A DNA stretch of 44,906 nucleotides from Candidatus Hydrothermales bacterium (lineage in GTDB: Bacteria > Hydrothermota > Hydrothermia > Hydrothermales > JAJRUZ01): NCBI GenBank assembly GCA_039630235.1, contig JBCNVI010000011.1, positions 1-44,906 on the forward strand. Direction: 5' to 3'. Position 1 is the stretch's first letter. Each line of letters starts with the position of its first letter. Made by a program: the position numbers and the translations under genes. This document shows positions 9,234 through 17,313 of the stretch, one piece after another. A model generated the notes under the pieces. That model did not search any database. It was not told the DNA's origin and worked only from the letters and a program-made list of their open reading frames with translations.

Positions 9234-9519
9234 GAAAAAGCCAAAAACAAAAAATAGTGCGGAATTGAAAACATTAAAAGACTTATTCTGGGATTATGAA
9301 TGGGAATCTGTCTTAAAAAACATAGATTCGCCCTTTGTAATCGCAAGGGTTCTTGAAATCGGAAATAAAGAACAAGTTAAAGAATTTATTAACCTAGTAG
9401 GCTCTGAAAAGATAAAAGAATTTTTAAAAAAGTACCCCAGATTACTTTCTAAAGAATCGAGGAATTTTTGGAAATTATGTTATGGAGTTAAAGAGAAAGA
9501 GCCTACTCAAAAAACATAA
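9223..9519 (+). CDS. DUF6922-type small protein (putative antitoxin)
   Basis: The 98-residue protein has a basic N-terminus and then the DUF6922 pattern: LKDLFWDYEWESVLKNIDSP, FVIARVLEIGNKEQVKEFIN and the closing KESRNFWKL. Such proteins commonly sit just upstream of AbiEii-type nucleotidyltransferases, as here, and are presumed antitoxins. It begins inside the last codons of cas7 and overlaps the next gene by 38 bases. It is therefore expressed as part of the cas transcript with no room for its own promoter outside coding sequence. Confidence 0.65.
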   Translation: MRSKKKPKTKNSAELKTLKDLFWDYEWESVLKNIDSPFVIARVLEIGNKEQVKEFINLVGSEKIKEFLKKYPRLLSKESRNFWKLCYGVKEKEPTQKT

Positions 9520-10087
9520 AGTTGTGGTCACAAGGATAAAAGACATACTGGATAAGGGCTTCTATCTCGCCGGCGGAACTGCAGTATATTACTACTTAAA
9601 TCATAGACACTCCATAGGTCTTGATTTTTTTATAAACGAAAAGATCGATTTCAGAGAACTCTATCCATTTTTTCAACCTGAAGAGATAAAATTTTTAAGT
9701 AAAGATACAATCCATGCAGAGATAGAAAACGTAAATGTTTCTTTTTTCCAATACCTATATCCACTATTAAATCCTCTTAGAAGTCTTGATTTAATTAAAA
9801 TTGCCAGTTTAGAGGATATTCTCTGTATGAAAATCAACGCTATAATTTCCCGTGGAAGCAGAAAGGACTTTGTAGACGTTTATTTTATTATGAATTTTCT
9901 TGAAATCGACAGTGAAAAAGCTATTGAACTCTTTAGGAAAAAATTTGGTAACTACGATGAACTTGTCATCAAAAAAGCGGTCACCTATTTTGAAGATACA
10001 GAGAAAGAACCTGAATTTCCAATGATTAAAAAGATAGAGTGGGGAGAAATAAAAAAATTTTTTATAAGAGAATTTGCTAAAATATGA
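9482..10087 (+). CDS. AbiEii/AbiGii-type nucleotidyltransferase (putative toxin), altered active site
   Basis: The 201-residue protein matches the AbiEii fold: YLAGGTAVYYYLNHRHS with the GG(T/S) motif, LIKIASLEDILCMKINAI with the conserved lysine, and SRGSRKDFVDVYFIM with the R-K-D-(F/Y)-x-D motif. In active members the strand after HRxS reads D-x-D; here it reads IGLDFF, so the first metal-binding aspartate is a glycine. This predicts loss or strong reduction of activity. The stop overlaps the cas5 ATG by 4 bases. The pair is thus embedded in the cas operon by overlaps on both sides. Confidence 0.75.
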   Translation: MELKRKSLLKKHKVVVTRIKDILDKGFYLAGGTAVYYYLNHRHSIGLDFFINEKIDFRELYPFFQPEEIKFLSKDTIHAEIENVNVSFFQYLYPLLNPLRSLDLIKIASLEDILCMKINAIISRGSRKDFVDVYFIMNFLEIDSEKAIELFRKKFGNYDELVIKKAVTYFEDTEKEPEFPMIKKIEWGEIKKFFIREFAKI

Positions 10088-10958
10088 AACTCTTAAAAAT
10101 AAAAATTTATTAGCCCCATGCTCACTATAAAATTCCATTTACTTTCGCAAGGAGACATACCTATCCTATACCTCCCTACTCTACAGTTATTGGACTCATA
10201 TGCAATATCTTAGGAATAATAACGCACGACGAAAAATTTAAAAAACTCAAGAAGGGACTATCACTTGCTATATATGGAAAATTTGAGTCTATCACAAGAG
10301 AGTTTGTTTGGTTTAGAAATCTGAGCGTAGAGTTCCACATATCAAGATTCGGTCGAATAGAAAATAGAAGGTTCGAAAGCGTTCCAGAACATCCCGGCGG
10401 TCAAGTCCCTACAAAAGTAGATGTCTTAGAAAATGTAAATCTACTTATCTATATTTATCATCCGGATGAGAGCTTTCTTAAAGAAATAGAGAAATCCTTT
10501 AAAAATCCCGAGAAAAGAATTTCTCCGCTACATCTTGGCAGAGCCGAAGACCTACTGGTTTTTGACGGAGATATAGATGAAACAATAAAAATAATTGAGA
10601 TTAAAGACGAAAAAGAGTATTTTTATGAAAGACTTAACTATTTTACGTAGATCCAAATAAAGGTAGCGAATATTTTGATAAAAGTTTATACGACGAGAAT
10701 TTTGAGCACTTTTACAATAAAATACCGGGAAGTTCTCATCTTATCTCGTCATTTTACGAACTGAGAGACGGTGTCAGAAATTTTAATTATATACCTGTTA
10801 AACTCTTTGAAATGGGAGAGTTTCCCTTTTATTTTGGTGAACCTCTCAAATGCTTAACAGATTACATAGAGATAAATTCTGAAATAAAGGAGAAAATTCC
10901 AATTTTTTTATGTAAGATGAGCCCAGGAGGTAAAAATGGAAATAATAGCAAAGTATAA
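10084..10958 (+). pseudogene. cas5: cas5, type I-B, with in-frame TAG and a frameshift
   Basis: The frame MKLLKIKIY-stop-PHAHYKIP shows a TAG at codon 10, where Cas5 proteins usually have a Q or S. The family motif PFTFARRHTYPIPPYSTVIG and the rest run open to about 10646. A T4 run near 10640 needs one extra T to join the C-terminal part (NYFYVDPNKGSEYFDKSLYD to FYFGEPLKCLTDYIEINSEI), which ends inside cas3''. Corrected length is about 290 residues. Cas5 caps the crRNA 5' handle in Cascade. The TAG could be a CAG-to-TAG mutation; a suppressor tRNA is not visible here. Confidence 0.8.
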
Positions 10959-11630
10959 TAAAATACCTCTTAAAAAACACATAGAAGATTTATTAGTGGC
11001 AGTCAGATGTCTGCCCTCCAAAAAGCTCGACTATGAAAAACTTAAAGTAGGGGACACACAAATTAACAGGGAGTATTTTGAAAGACTGTTAGATTATGCG
11101 ATAGTTTTTCACGATTTAGGTAAGGTTTCGCCATCTTTTCAAAAGAAAGTAGGTAAGGAGAGTTTTGATATAAAGATCGATAATTTTCCAGATGTCCGCC
11201 ATAATATCCTTTCGCTTTTTTTCATAAACAAAGGTAAAGTAAAAGAATTAGTAGATTATAGTGAAAGTTTATACGCTACTTTTCTATCGGCAATAGCGTT
11301 TCATCACTGGAAAAAAGATGAAAAAGAATACCTCTTGTATTTAAACGAAAATTTAATAAGGGCCGCAAGAATTCTTCTTGAGAATGAAAATGGCAAAAAA
11401 TTAGAGGAGGCTCTTAAAAGACATCTTGGGAAAAAATAAAAGTAAATTACAATGGAGGTCGTGTAAGCCTAGAAGTAGATGAATATATCTCGTTTGACAC
11501 TCATATGGCAAAACAAATTTCAGAGGGAGGTAGCCTAATAAGCGTAAACGTTATACCACCTCACACACTATACTTTTTACCAGAAAGACTAAGACTAGAA
11601 GCTGAACTAAAGATTAAGACAGTGTTATAA
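10936..11630 (+). pseudogene. cas3: cas3'' HD nuclease, frameshifted; helicase part absent
   Basis: The first frame (10936-11439) has the Cas3'' HD nuclease motifs: KKHIEDLL histidine, VFHDLGKVSPSFQ (HD), DVRHNILS, and AFHHWK. It stops after an A6 tract near 11430; one extra A continues the frame into IKVNYNGGRVSLEVDEY and the I-B-type VIPPHTLYFLPERLRLE, ending at 11630. No cas3' helicase, cas4, cas1 or cas2 follows, so the system lacks both the interference motor and adaptation genes within this window. GGAGG precedes the ATG inside the cas5 end. Confidence 0.75.
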
Positions 11631-12329
11631 TTTATGTGTTTCCGGATGGAGTGAAGTTTGAAAGGAGAATTTTAACAAACATTGAAGATCCTACTTCGAA
11701 TATAATATAGTATTAATATTTGAAAATAGAGGTTGGTTTGGCAAAGTTGCCGGTTTGACGCAAATCTTATAAAAATTTGCAAAATTTCCGTGATATACAA
11801 TAAAATATTTACGGTCGCAGTGCACCAAAGAGGAATTTAAACACGTTATTGTAACGAGAAGGAGCAAAGATTAAAATTTGTCAAAATATGAGAAAAAGAA
11901 TTTAGACTACTCAAAACTGATTTAACTTCTACAACAAATCTAAATCAAAATACACTAATAAATCACCAGAAATTTAAAAACACACAAGAGTAAACTCGAT
12001 ACCTACCCTAAACCTAAACAACAATCCCATCAAACACTCCTCTCCTCAAACTTAATCACCACATAACAAAAAGAAATCTAAACTGAATACACATTCTATA
12101 ACTACAAAAACTAACCAAATCACAACATACTAAACAGAAACCCAAAACAACACTACCTATACAAAAAACACCCCTAACCAAAAAATCTTTTAAATAAATC
12201 TCACACAACCAAACAATCTATTAACTACTCTATTGATAAAACAAAATTTTCCCGCTATTATTATGTGGCAATACTACTTAAATAAAAAAAACACCGAACT
12301 TAAATTAAACTTTTTAGTTTATAAAAACC
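11631..12329. other. Gene-poor stretch with an extremely G-depleted segment
   Basis: After the cas remnant there is no convincing gene. A short frame reading IIYVFPDGVKFERRILTNIE (about 11628-11707) may be a coding fragment, unassigned. From 12001 to 12240 the plus strand has 4 G against 70 C in 240 bases (my count), giving an A/C-rich strand quite unlike the purine-rich coding strands elsewhere. No regular repeats are seen inside it. Confidence 0.6.
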
Positions 12330-12782
12330 GTGATAAAGGTTTACCATAACGGTGAATTAGCTTTAGAAATAACTAAATACGAAATAGAAAGCTTCCTCCT
12401 CCTCAGAAAATTAGGCATAAAACCTCAACATAAATACGACATATCCCTAACCTTCGCTAAATCATCAAATGGCTTCGACGTTCTAAAATGCTACGTAGGA
12501 ATAATAATCGCAAAAGATGAAGACGCCTATTTTATAAGCTTCCTCGACCTACTCTCTATACTGAAAAACTACCAGGAGTATATAATTAACTGGGACGAAG
12601 TAAAAAAATATAAACTGTTCTGGGTCGTCGAAAACAGCCTAGTCGGCATCAGAGACTTCGACGAGATAGAATGCAAAGAATACACCGAAATACCCTCAGA
12701 ATTCGTCGACATAGTTAACTCCGTCATAAACAAACGCAAAAATAAAAACAGAAACAGAAATAGAAAAAAGAAGAAATCCTAA
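12330..12782 (+). CDS. Unrecognised 150-residue protein
   Basis: I do not recognise this protein. It starts at GTG, has no signal peptide or membrane segment, and is predicted to be alpha/beta: IKVYHNGELALEITKYEIES, FLLLRKLGIKPQHKYDISLT, then FVDIVNSVI and a very basic tail of K, N and R (last 15 residues). The tail suggests nucleic-acid binding. Its codons favour C endings (TTC, GAC, TAC, CTC), unlike the cas genes and the housekeeping genes. It is the only intact ORF between the G-depleted stretch and the possible CRISPR remnant, so a mobile or defence origin is plausible but unproven. Confidence 0.55.
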   Translation: MIKVYHNGELALEITKYEIESFLLLRKLGIKPQHKYDISLTFAKSSNGFDVLKCYVGIIIAKDEDAYFISFLDLLSILKNYQEYIINWDEVKKYKLFWVVENSLVGIRDFDEIECKEYTEIPSEFVDIVNSVINKRKNKNRNRNRKKKKS

Positions 12783-13013
12783 ATCTAAATCAAACAAGCC
12801 CTTACTATTCCCAAATAAAAAGGAAAAGGATAAGCTAAATCAAAATTAAAAACTATAAATTCGAAAACTTTACAGATTAAATAAGTCAACCAGAGCAATC
12901 TGCAATTTCACTAAAAATCACTAAAAAATTAAATCCAAACCTTTAAAAATTTCGCGAAGAAATGATTCAGCTATACTTTTATAAACTCAAAAAAAATATC
13001 TGTAAATGCTCCG
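12783..13013. other. Non-coding, A/C-rich
   Basis: No gene seen. A segment at about 12965-12985 (ATTCAGCTATACTTTTATA) resembles the core of the two 30-base repeats that follow and could be a more degraded third unit, 59 bases upstream of the first. Confidence 0.35.
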
Positions 13014-13110
13014 CTCTACAAGTATTCATCTATAACTTAATACAGAGCAGGGCAACCTCAATTACCGCTTTCGACGACCACTCCACACGTATTCACCTAT
13101 AACTTAATAC
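13014..13110. CRISPR. Possible two-repeat CRISPR remnant
   Basis: Two 30-base units, 13014-13043 and 13081-13110, are identical at 27 of 30 positions. They differ at positions 4, 8 and 16. The shared core ends CTATAACTTAATAC, and GTATT/AATAC inside each unit form a short inverted repeat. They flank a 37-base unique segment (13044-13080). A 30/37 layout is typical of type I-B arrays, and a decayed I-B operon lies 1.4 kb upstream. With only two units and no Cas1/Cas2 this could be chance or another dispersed repeat. Confidence 0.4.
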
Positions 13111-13286
13111 TACCAAAAAAATCTAAACAAAAAACACTAAACATCCACTTAACAAAAAATTACAATTTGCCACAAAAAAAGCTGAAAAAATATTTCACCA
13201 ATTTCACCTTCAACTTAAATGCAAAATTAGAAATAATTTGATTTTTTCGTTATAAATCCCATATATTTTTAAACCGAAAATTTTAA

Positions 13287-13427
13287 ATGTTAAAATTTAC
13301 CTTATAACCTTTTGATGTCTTATTCTTTGGAAGCGGTAAACCCTTTAACCTAAACGTCCAAGACATTAGCTCTATATTCCCTCCTTTCCCTAATACACTA
13401 GCAAGCAGCATCTGCGGAAAAATCTAA
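13287..13427 (+). pseudogene. cmr3: cmr3 N-terminal fragment (type III-B remnant)
   Basis: The frame starts MLKFTL, has an in-frame TAA at codon 7, and continues PFDVLFFGSGKPFN and SSIFPPFPNTLASS to a stop at 13427. This matches the start of Cmr3 (LFF..G.PF ... FPP.P.T), a backbone subunit of the type III-B effector. Only about 46 codons remain, so it is a relic. No other cmr gene is recognisable nearby. Confidence 0.6.
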
Positions 13428-13886
13428 TTATAGACAAAAACTAAACCGCAAAACATTTGGTTAAATCAAAAGACAAGGATTTTATGGGGTCTAATTTGAG
13501 AATTTACACTAGAGTCTTATAAGGGGCAGGGATCTTTAAAGAAAATTTAATCTTAACGTTTTACGACTAAATAATAACTCCCATGGTTTCTGAATTAAGC
13601 GTATTCTAAATTGATAATACTATACAAAGGATTTTTTAATAGGGAGTAGTTTTTATGATTAAAAATAGAGAAATTTAGAAAAATTTTGCTTATAAAGTTT
13701 CAAGATTAATTGAGGTAGTTTATGAAAAAAGTATGTGGAGGAGTTTACGAAAATACTAAAAAGTATAGTGAGAGATTGAAATATTTTCAAAATATGCTAG
13801 TCATTAGAGAGAGTATATTTGAAGATCAAGTTAATCTTAAAATATGAATTTAAGCTTAAAATCAAAAAACAGGAGAAAATAAAAAT
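13428..13886. other. Non-coding gap before rmuC
   Basis: No supported gene. A frame starting with ATG near 13654 (IKNREI, then a stop, then NFAYKVSRLIEVVYEKS) looks like a small broken helical protein that I cannot assign. The rmuC start has a modest upstream AGGAG. Confidence 0.4.
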
Positions 13887-14837
13887 ATGATGTGGGGAGT
13901 TATTGTAACTTCTTTAATTGTTTTAGTTATTGTTTTTTTAATTTTTCTTTATTTGAAAATTGAGGAGTTAAAAAGGGATGAGTCGATAAGGCGGGTGCAG
14001 GATCAAATTGATGGATTAAGAATGGAATTAAATCAAGCTCTACAAAATACAACCGGTAACATCAGTTTAAGGCTTGATAGAACTCATGAAATTTTTTCTC
14101 AAGTTAGTGAAAAATTAGGTGGACTTACTGAGGCTACAAAAAGGGTTATTGAACTTGGTGAAGACATTAAAAAATTAGAGGATCTGTTAAAACCACCAAA
14201 AATTCGCGGTACCTTAGGAGAAGTTCTTCTTCAAAATCTTTTGGCTCAGGTGCTTCCGAAAGAGAGTTATGAAATTCAATACGCACTAGCGGGAGGTACA
14301 AGAGTCGATGCGGTAATTAAAATAGGGGATAAGATTGTACCGATTGATGCCAAATTTCCATTAGATAGCTTCAACAAGATGATGAGCGCTGAAAATGAGG
14401 AAAAATATAAAGAGTATAGAAGGGAATTTATAGAGAGTATAAAAAAAAGAATCAATGAAACTGCTAGGTATATCTTGCCAGATAAGGGAACATTTGATTT
14501 TGCTTTAATGTATATTCCAGCTGAAAGCGTTTACTATGAAGCGGTTGTGAAGGATCAAGAAATTTTTAATTATTTTATAAATAAAAAAGTTATACCTGTT
14601 TCACCAAATACTTTTTACGCTTACCTAATTACAATTCTTTATGGTCTAAGAAGTTTAAAAATTGAGGAAAAAGCAAGAGAGGTCATCAGCGTGCTACAGA
14701 GGATCGAAAAGGACATAGAGGAAATGAGGAAACTTTTTGACCGTGCACGAAATCAACTTAGAAATTCAAGTGAGAACCTTGATGAAGTAGATAAAAAAAT
14801 TAACGAGATAATAAGAACTATCGCATCATTGAAGTAA
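13887..14837 (+). CDS. rmuC: RmuC family DNA recombination protein
   Basis: The 316-residue protein has an N-terminal membrane anchor (about residues 4-24, VIVTSLIVLVIVFLIFLYL), a coiled-coil stalk (about 25-95) and the RmuC domain. The domain shows KIRGTLGEVLLQNLLAQVLP and the nuclease-like VDAVIKIGDKIVPIDAKFPL (D...DAK), then FALMYIPAESVYYEAV. RmuC limits inversions and other rearrangements at repeats in E. coli. It is somewhat short at the C-terminus but complete in domain content. A stop is followed by a 180-base gap with no gene. Confidence 0.92.
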   Translation: MMWGVIVTSLIVLVIVFLIFLYLKIEELKRDESIRRVQDQIDGLRMELNQALQNTTGNISLRLDRTHEIFSQVSEKLGGLTEATKRVIELGEDIKKLEDLLKPPKIRGTLGEVLLQNLLAQVLPKESYEIQYALAGGTRVDAVIKIGDKIVPIDAKFPLDSFNKMMSAENEEKYKEYRREFIESIKKRINETARYILPDKGTFDFALMYIPAESVYYEAVVKDQEIFNYFINKKVIPVSPNTFYAYLITILYGLRSLKIEEKAREVISVLQRIEKDIEEMRKLFDRARNQLRNSSENLDEVDKKINEIIRTIASLK

Positions 14838-14974
14838 TCCGTCGGTCTTTTTATGCATTAATAAAACCACTTTCTTTAATCTCTGGCATATTGAAATTAC
14901 CTTTATGTTTCAAGTCAAAAAAAGACTCTCAAAGGTGATTTGAAAATACCGTCAAACCTAAAAGTTTAAAAAAT

Positions 14975-15003
14975 TTGAAATTTTTTAATAGAGAAACTAA
15001 AAT
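14975..15003 (+). promoter_or_regulatory. Promoter of copper ATPase gene
   Basis: TTGAAA at 14975-14980 and TAAAAT at 14998-15003 are separated by 17 bases. Transcription would start about 10 bases before the ATG at 15021, leaving a very short leader. The same -35 hexamer and spacing recur before the next ATPase and before 19339. Confidence 0.6.
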
Positions 15004-15020
15004 AGTAAAACTTTAGGGAA

Positions 15021-17243
15021 ATGAGAAAGAAAGAATTAAAGATCAAAATTGGTGGAATGCACTGCGCAAGTTGCGCAAAAAACATAGAAAACTCCCTCAA
15101 AAACCTAAGGGGAATCCTCAACGTAAACGTAAACCTACTCCAAGAAACAGCTACAGTTACACTCGAGGAAAGACTCATAAAAATAGAAGACATTAAAAAA
15201 AATATAGAAGAAATAGGCTATGAATTTTTAGGCACTATAACCGAAGAAGATAACGAACTTGTAAAAAGAAAAAAAACTATAGATGACCTCAAAAAAAGAA
15301 TAGTTATCGGCTACATAACAGGTTTTGTACTACTTTTACTCATGTACGGAGAACACCTCGGAATTAGAGCAAAAAATCCCGATCTTCTAAAAATAATACA
15401 ATTTTTAATAACAACTCCCACCCTAATATACGTGGCTGGCCCAATATTTAGTAAATCCATAAAAAGCCTGAAAAATAAAAACCTAAATATGGACGTAATG
15501 TACTCCATAGGTATAGGAGCATCATACATATCAAGCGTTCTTACCACCCTAAACTTAGTACTCGAAAACTATAACTTCTACGAAACATCCATATTCCTCG
15601 CCACTTTTTTAACTACGGGAAGACTCCTTGAAAACCTAGCTAAAAATAAAACTAACGAAGCGATCAAAAAACTTATTGAACTCAAGCCAAAAGAAGCAAC
15701 ACTTTTAGTAAATGATAGAGAAATTAAAGTCCCAATCAATGAAATTAAGAAAAATGATATAGTAATAACAAAACCTGGAGAAAAAATACCTGTTGACGGA
15801 ATAGTAATAGAGGGAGAAAGCTACGTAGATGAATCAATGGTAACAGGTGAACCAATACCAAACCTAAAAAAAATAGGAGACGAAGTAATAGGTGGAACTA
15901 TAAACCTTAATAGCTACCTAAAAATAAAGGCAACTAAAGTTGGAAAAGAATCATTCCTTTCTCAAATTATTAAACTGATCGAAGAGGCACAAAGTTCAAA
16001 ACCCCCTATAGAAAAACTCGCTGACAGGATAGTTTCAGTTTTTATCCCTACCGTTCTTACTATCTCTATACTAACATTTTTATTTTGGAACTTTATATTT
16101 AGAGTTGAAAACATGTCTCCTTTGCTTTTTGCGTTCATCTCAATGATTTCTGTAATGGTTGTAGCCTGCCCCTGTGCCTTTGGACTTGCAACACCTACTG
16201 CAATAACAGTAGGCATGGGCAAAGCAGCTGAACTCGGCATTATAATAAAAAATGGCGAAATTTTAGAAATCTTAAGAAAAACAACAACTTTTATTTTTGA
16301 CAAAACGGGAACACTCACAAAAGGTAAACCCGAAGTAATTGATATATTAACATTTAACATAGATGAAAACGAACTTTTATTTTATACGGCATCTGCCGAA
16401 AAAAACTCAGAACACCCTATAGCTAAAGCGATCCTAAATTTTGCCGAAAATAAAAAAATAAAACTGATTGATCCAGAAAAATTTGAAATTTACCCTGGTA
16501 AAGGCATAAGAGCAACAATATTAAATAAAGAAGTCATCGTAGGCAATAGAACATACATAAAAGAATCTAAGGTAGAAATAGACAAAAGAATAGAAAAAGA
16601 AATAGAGAAATTTGAGGAGGAGGCAAAAACATGTATCATTACTTGTATCAATAGAGAAATAAAGGGTATTATCACTGTGTCTGATTCAGTTAGGGAAAAT
16701 TCAAAAGAAATCGTTGAGTACTTAAAAAAGAAAAAGAAAGATGTATACATGATTACAGGTGATACGAAAAAATCAGCACAGGCAATAGCAAAAAAGGTGG
16801 GAATTGAAAATGTTTTTTATGAGGTTTTACCGCAAGAAAAACAAGAAAAAGTTAAAGAATTAAAGAAAAAAGGTAAAATAGTTGCTTTTATAGGTGATGG
16901 AATAAACGACTCCCCTGCCCTTGCCCAAGCAGATATTAGCGTAACTGTTGGATCAGGAACAGATATAGCAATTGAAAACAGCGACATAATACTTTTAAGA
17001 AATGACCTTAAAGACATAGCCTTAGCTATAGAACTGTCAAATAAAACTTTTAATAAAATAAAAGAAAATCTCTTCTGGGCATTGATATATAACATCATTT
17101 TAATACCTTTAGCTGCTGGCTTTTCTTACATACTCTTTAAAACACCTTTCAGACCAGAATGGTCAGCTATGGCAATGATTCTAAGCTCTCTCTCTGTAAT
17201 TACTAACTCACTTCTTTTAAAAAGATTTAAACCTAAAGTCTAA
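15021..17243 (+). CDS. copA: Copper-exporting P1B-1-type ATPase CopA
   Basis: This 740-residue ATPase has an N-terminal heavy-metal domain ([13 protein letters not shown], about residues 12-24), the actuator motif VTGEP, the metal-binding CPC in [13 protein letters not shown], the phosphorylation site DKTGTLT, the SEHPIAKA motif and the hinge [12 protein letters not shown]. The last two helices carry the Cu(I) ligands expected for P1B-1 pumps: Y and N in [10 protein letters not shown], and M..SS in [11 protein letters not shown]. It exports Cu(I) from the cytoplasm. The first third uses many C-ended codons. It has its own promoter; no metalloregulator gene is adjacent. Confidence 0.95.
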   Translation: MRKKELKIKIGGMHCASCAKNIENSLKNLRGILNVNVNLLQETATVTLEERLIKIEDIKKNIEEIGYEFLGTITEEDNELVKRKKTIDDLKKRIVIGYITGFVLLLLMYGEHLGIRAKNPDLLKIIQFLITTPTLIYVAGPIFSKSIKSLKNKNLNMDVMYSIGIGASYISSVLTTLNLVLENYNFYETSIFLATFLTTGRLLENLAKNKTNEAIKKLIELKPKEATLLVNDREIKVPINEIKKNDIVITKPGEKIPVDGIVIEGESYVDESMVTGEPIPNLKKIGDEVIGGTINLNSYLKIKATKVGKESFLSQIIKLIEEAQSSKPPIEKLADRIVSVFIPTVLTISILTFLFWNFIFRVENMSPLLFAFISMISVMVVACPCAFGLATPTAITVGMGKAAELGIIIKNGEILEILRKTTTFIFDKTGTLTKGKPEVIDILTFNIDENELLFYTASAEKNSEHPIAKAILNFAENKKIKLIDPEKFEIYPGKGIRATILNKEVIVGNRTYIKESKVEIDKRIEKEIEKFEEEAKTCIITCINREIKGIITVSDSVRENSKEIVEYLKKKKKDVYMITGDTKKSAQAIAKKVGIENVFYEVLPQEKQEKVKELKKKGKIVAFIGDGINDSPALAQADISVTVGSGTDIAIENSDIILLRNDLKDIALAIELSNKTFNKIKENLFWALIYNIILIPLAAGFSYILFKTPFRPEWSAMAMILSSLSVITNSLLLKRFKPKV

Positions 17244-17268
17244 ATCAAAGTATATCTCCTTTAATTTC

Positions 17269-17297
17269 TTGAAAACAAAATAACGGAACGCTATAAT
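17269..17297 (+). promoter_or_regulatory. Promoter of Zn/Cd ATPase gene
   Basis: TTGAAA (17269-17274) and TATAAT (17292-17297) are separated by exactly 17 bases, a near-perfect sigma-70-type site ending 16 bases before the ATG at 17314. It shows that the two ATPase genes are transcribed independently. Confidence 0.7.
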
Positions 17298-17313
17298 TTT
17301 TCAATAAGGACTA

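Noticed and set aside
6048-11630. All frameshifts dismissed as sequencing errors
   Set aside because: Long genes with many homopolymers elsewhere in the window are intact, cas5 also has a true stop codon, and several breaks are not in homopolymers. Error cannot be excluded, so each is listed as a possibility only.
11940-12260. CRISPR array in the G-depleted region
   Set aside because: I looked for regular 25-37-base repeats and found none; the skew is compositional.
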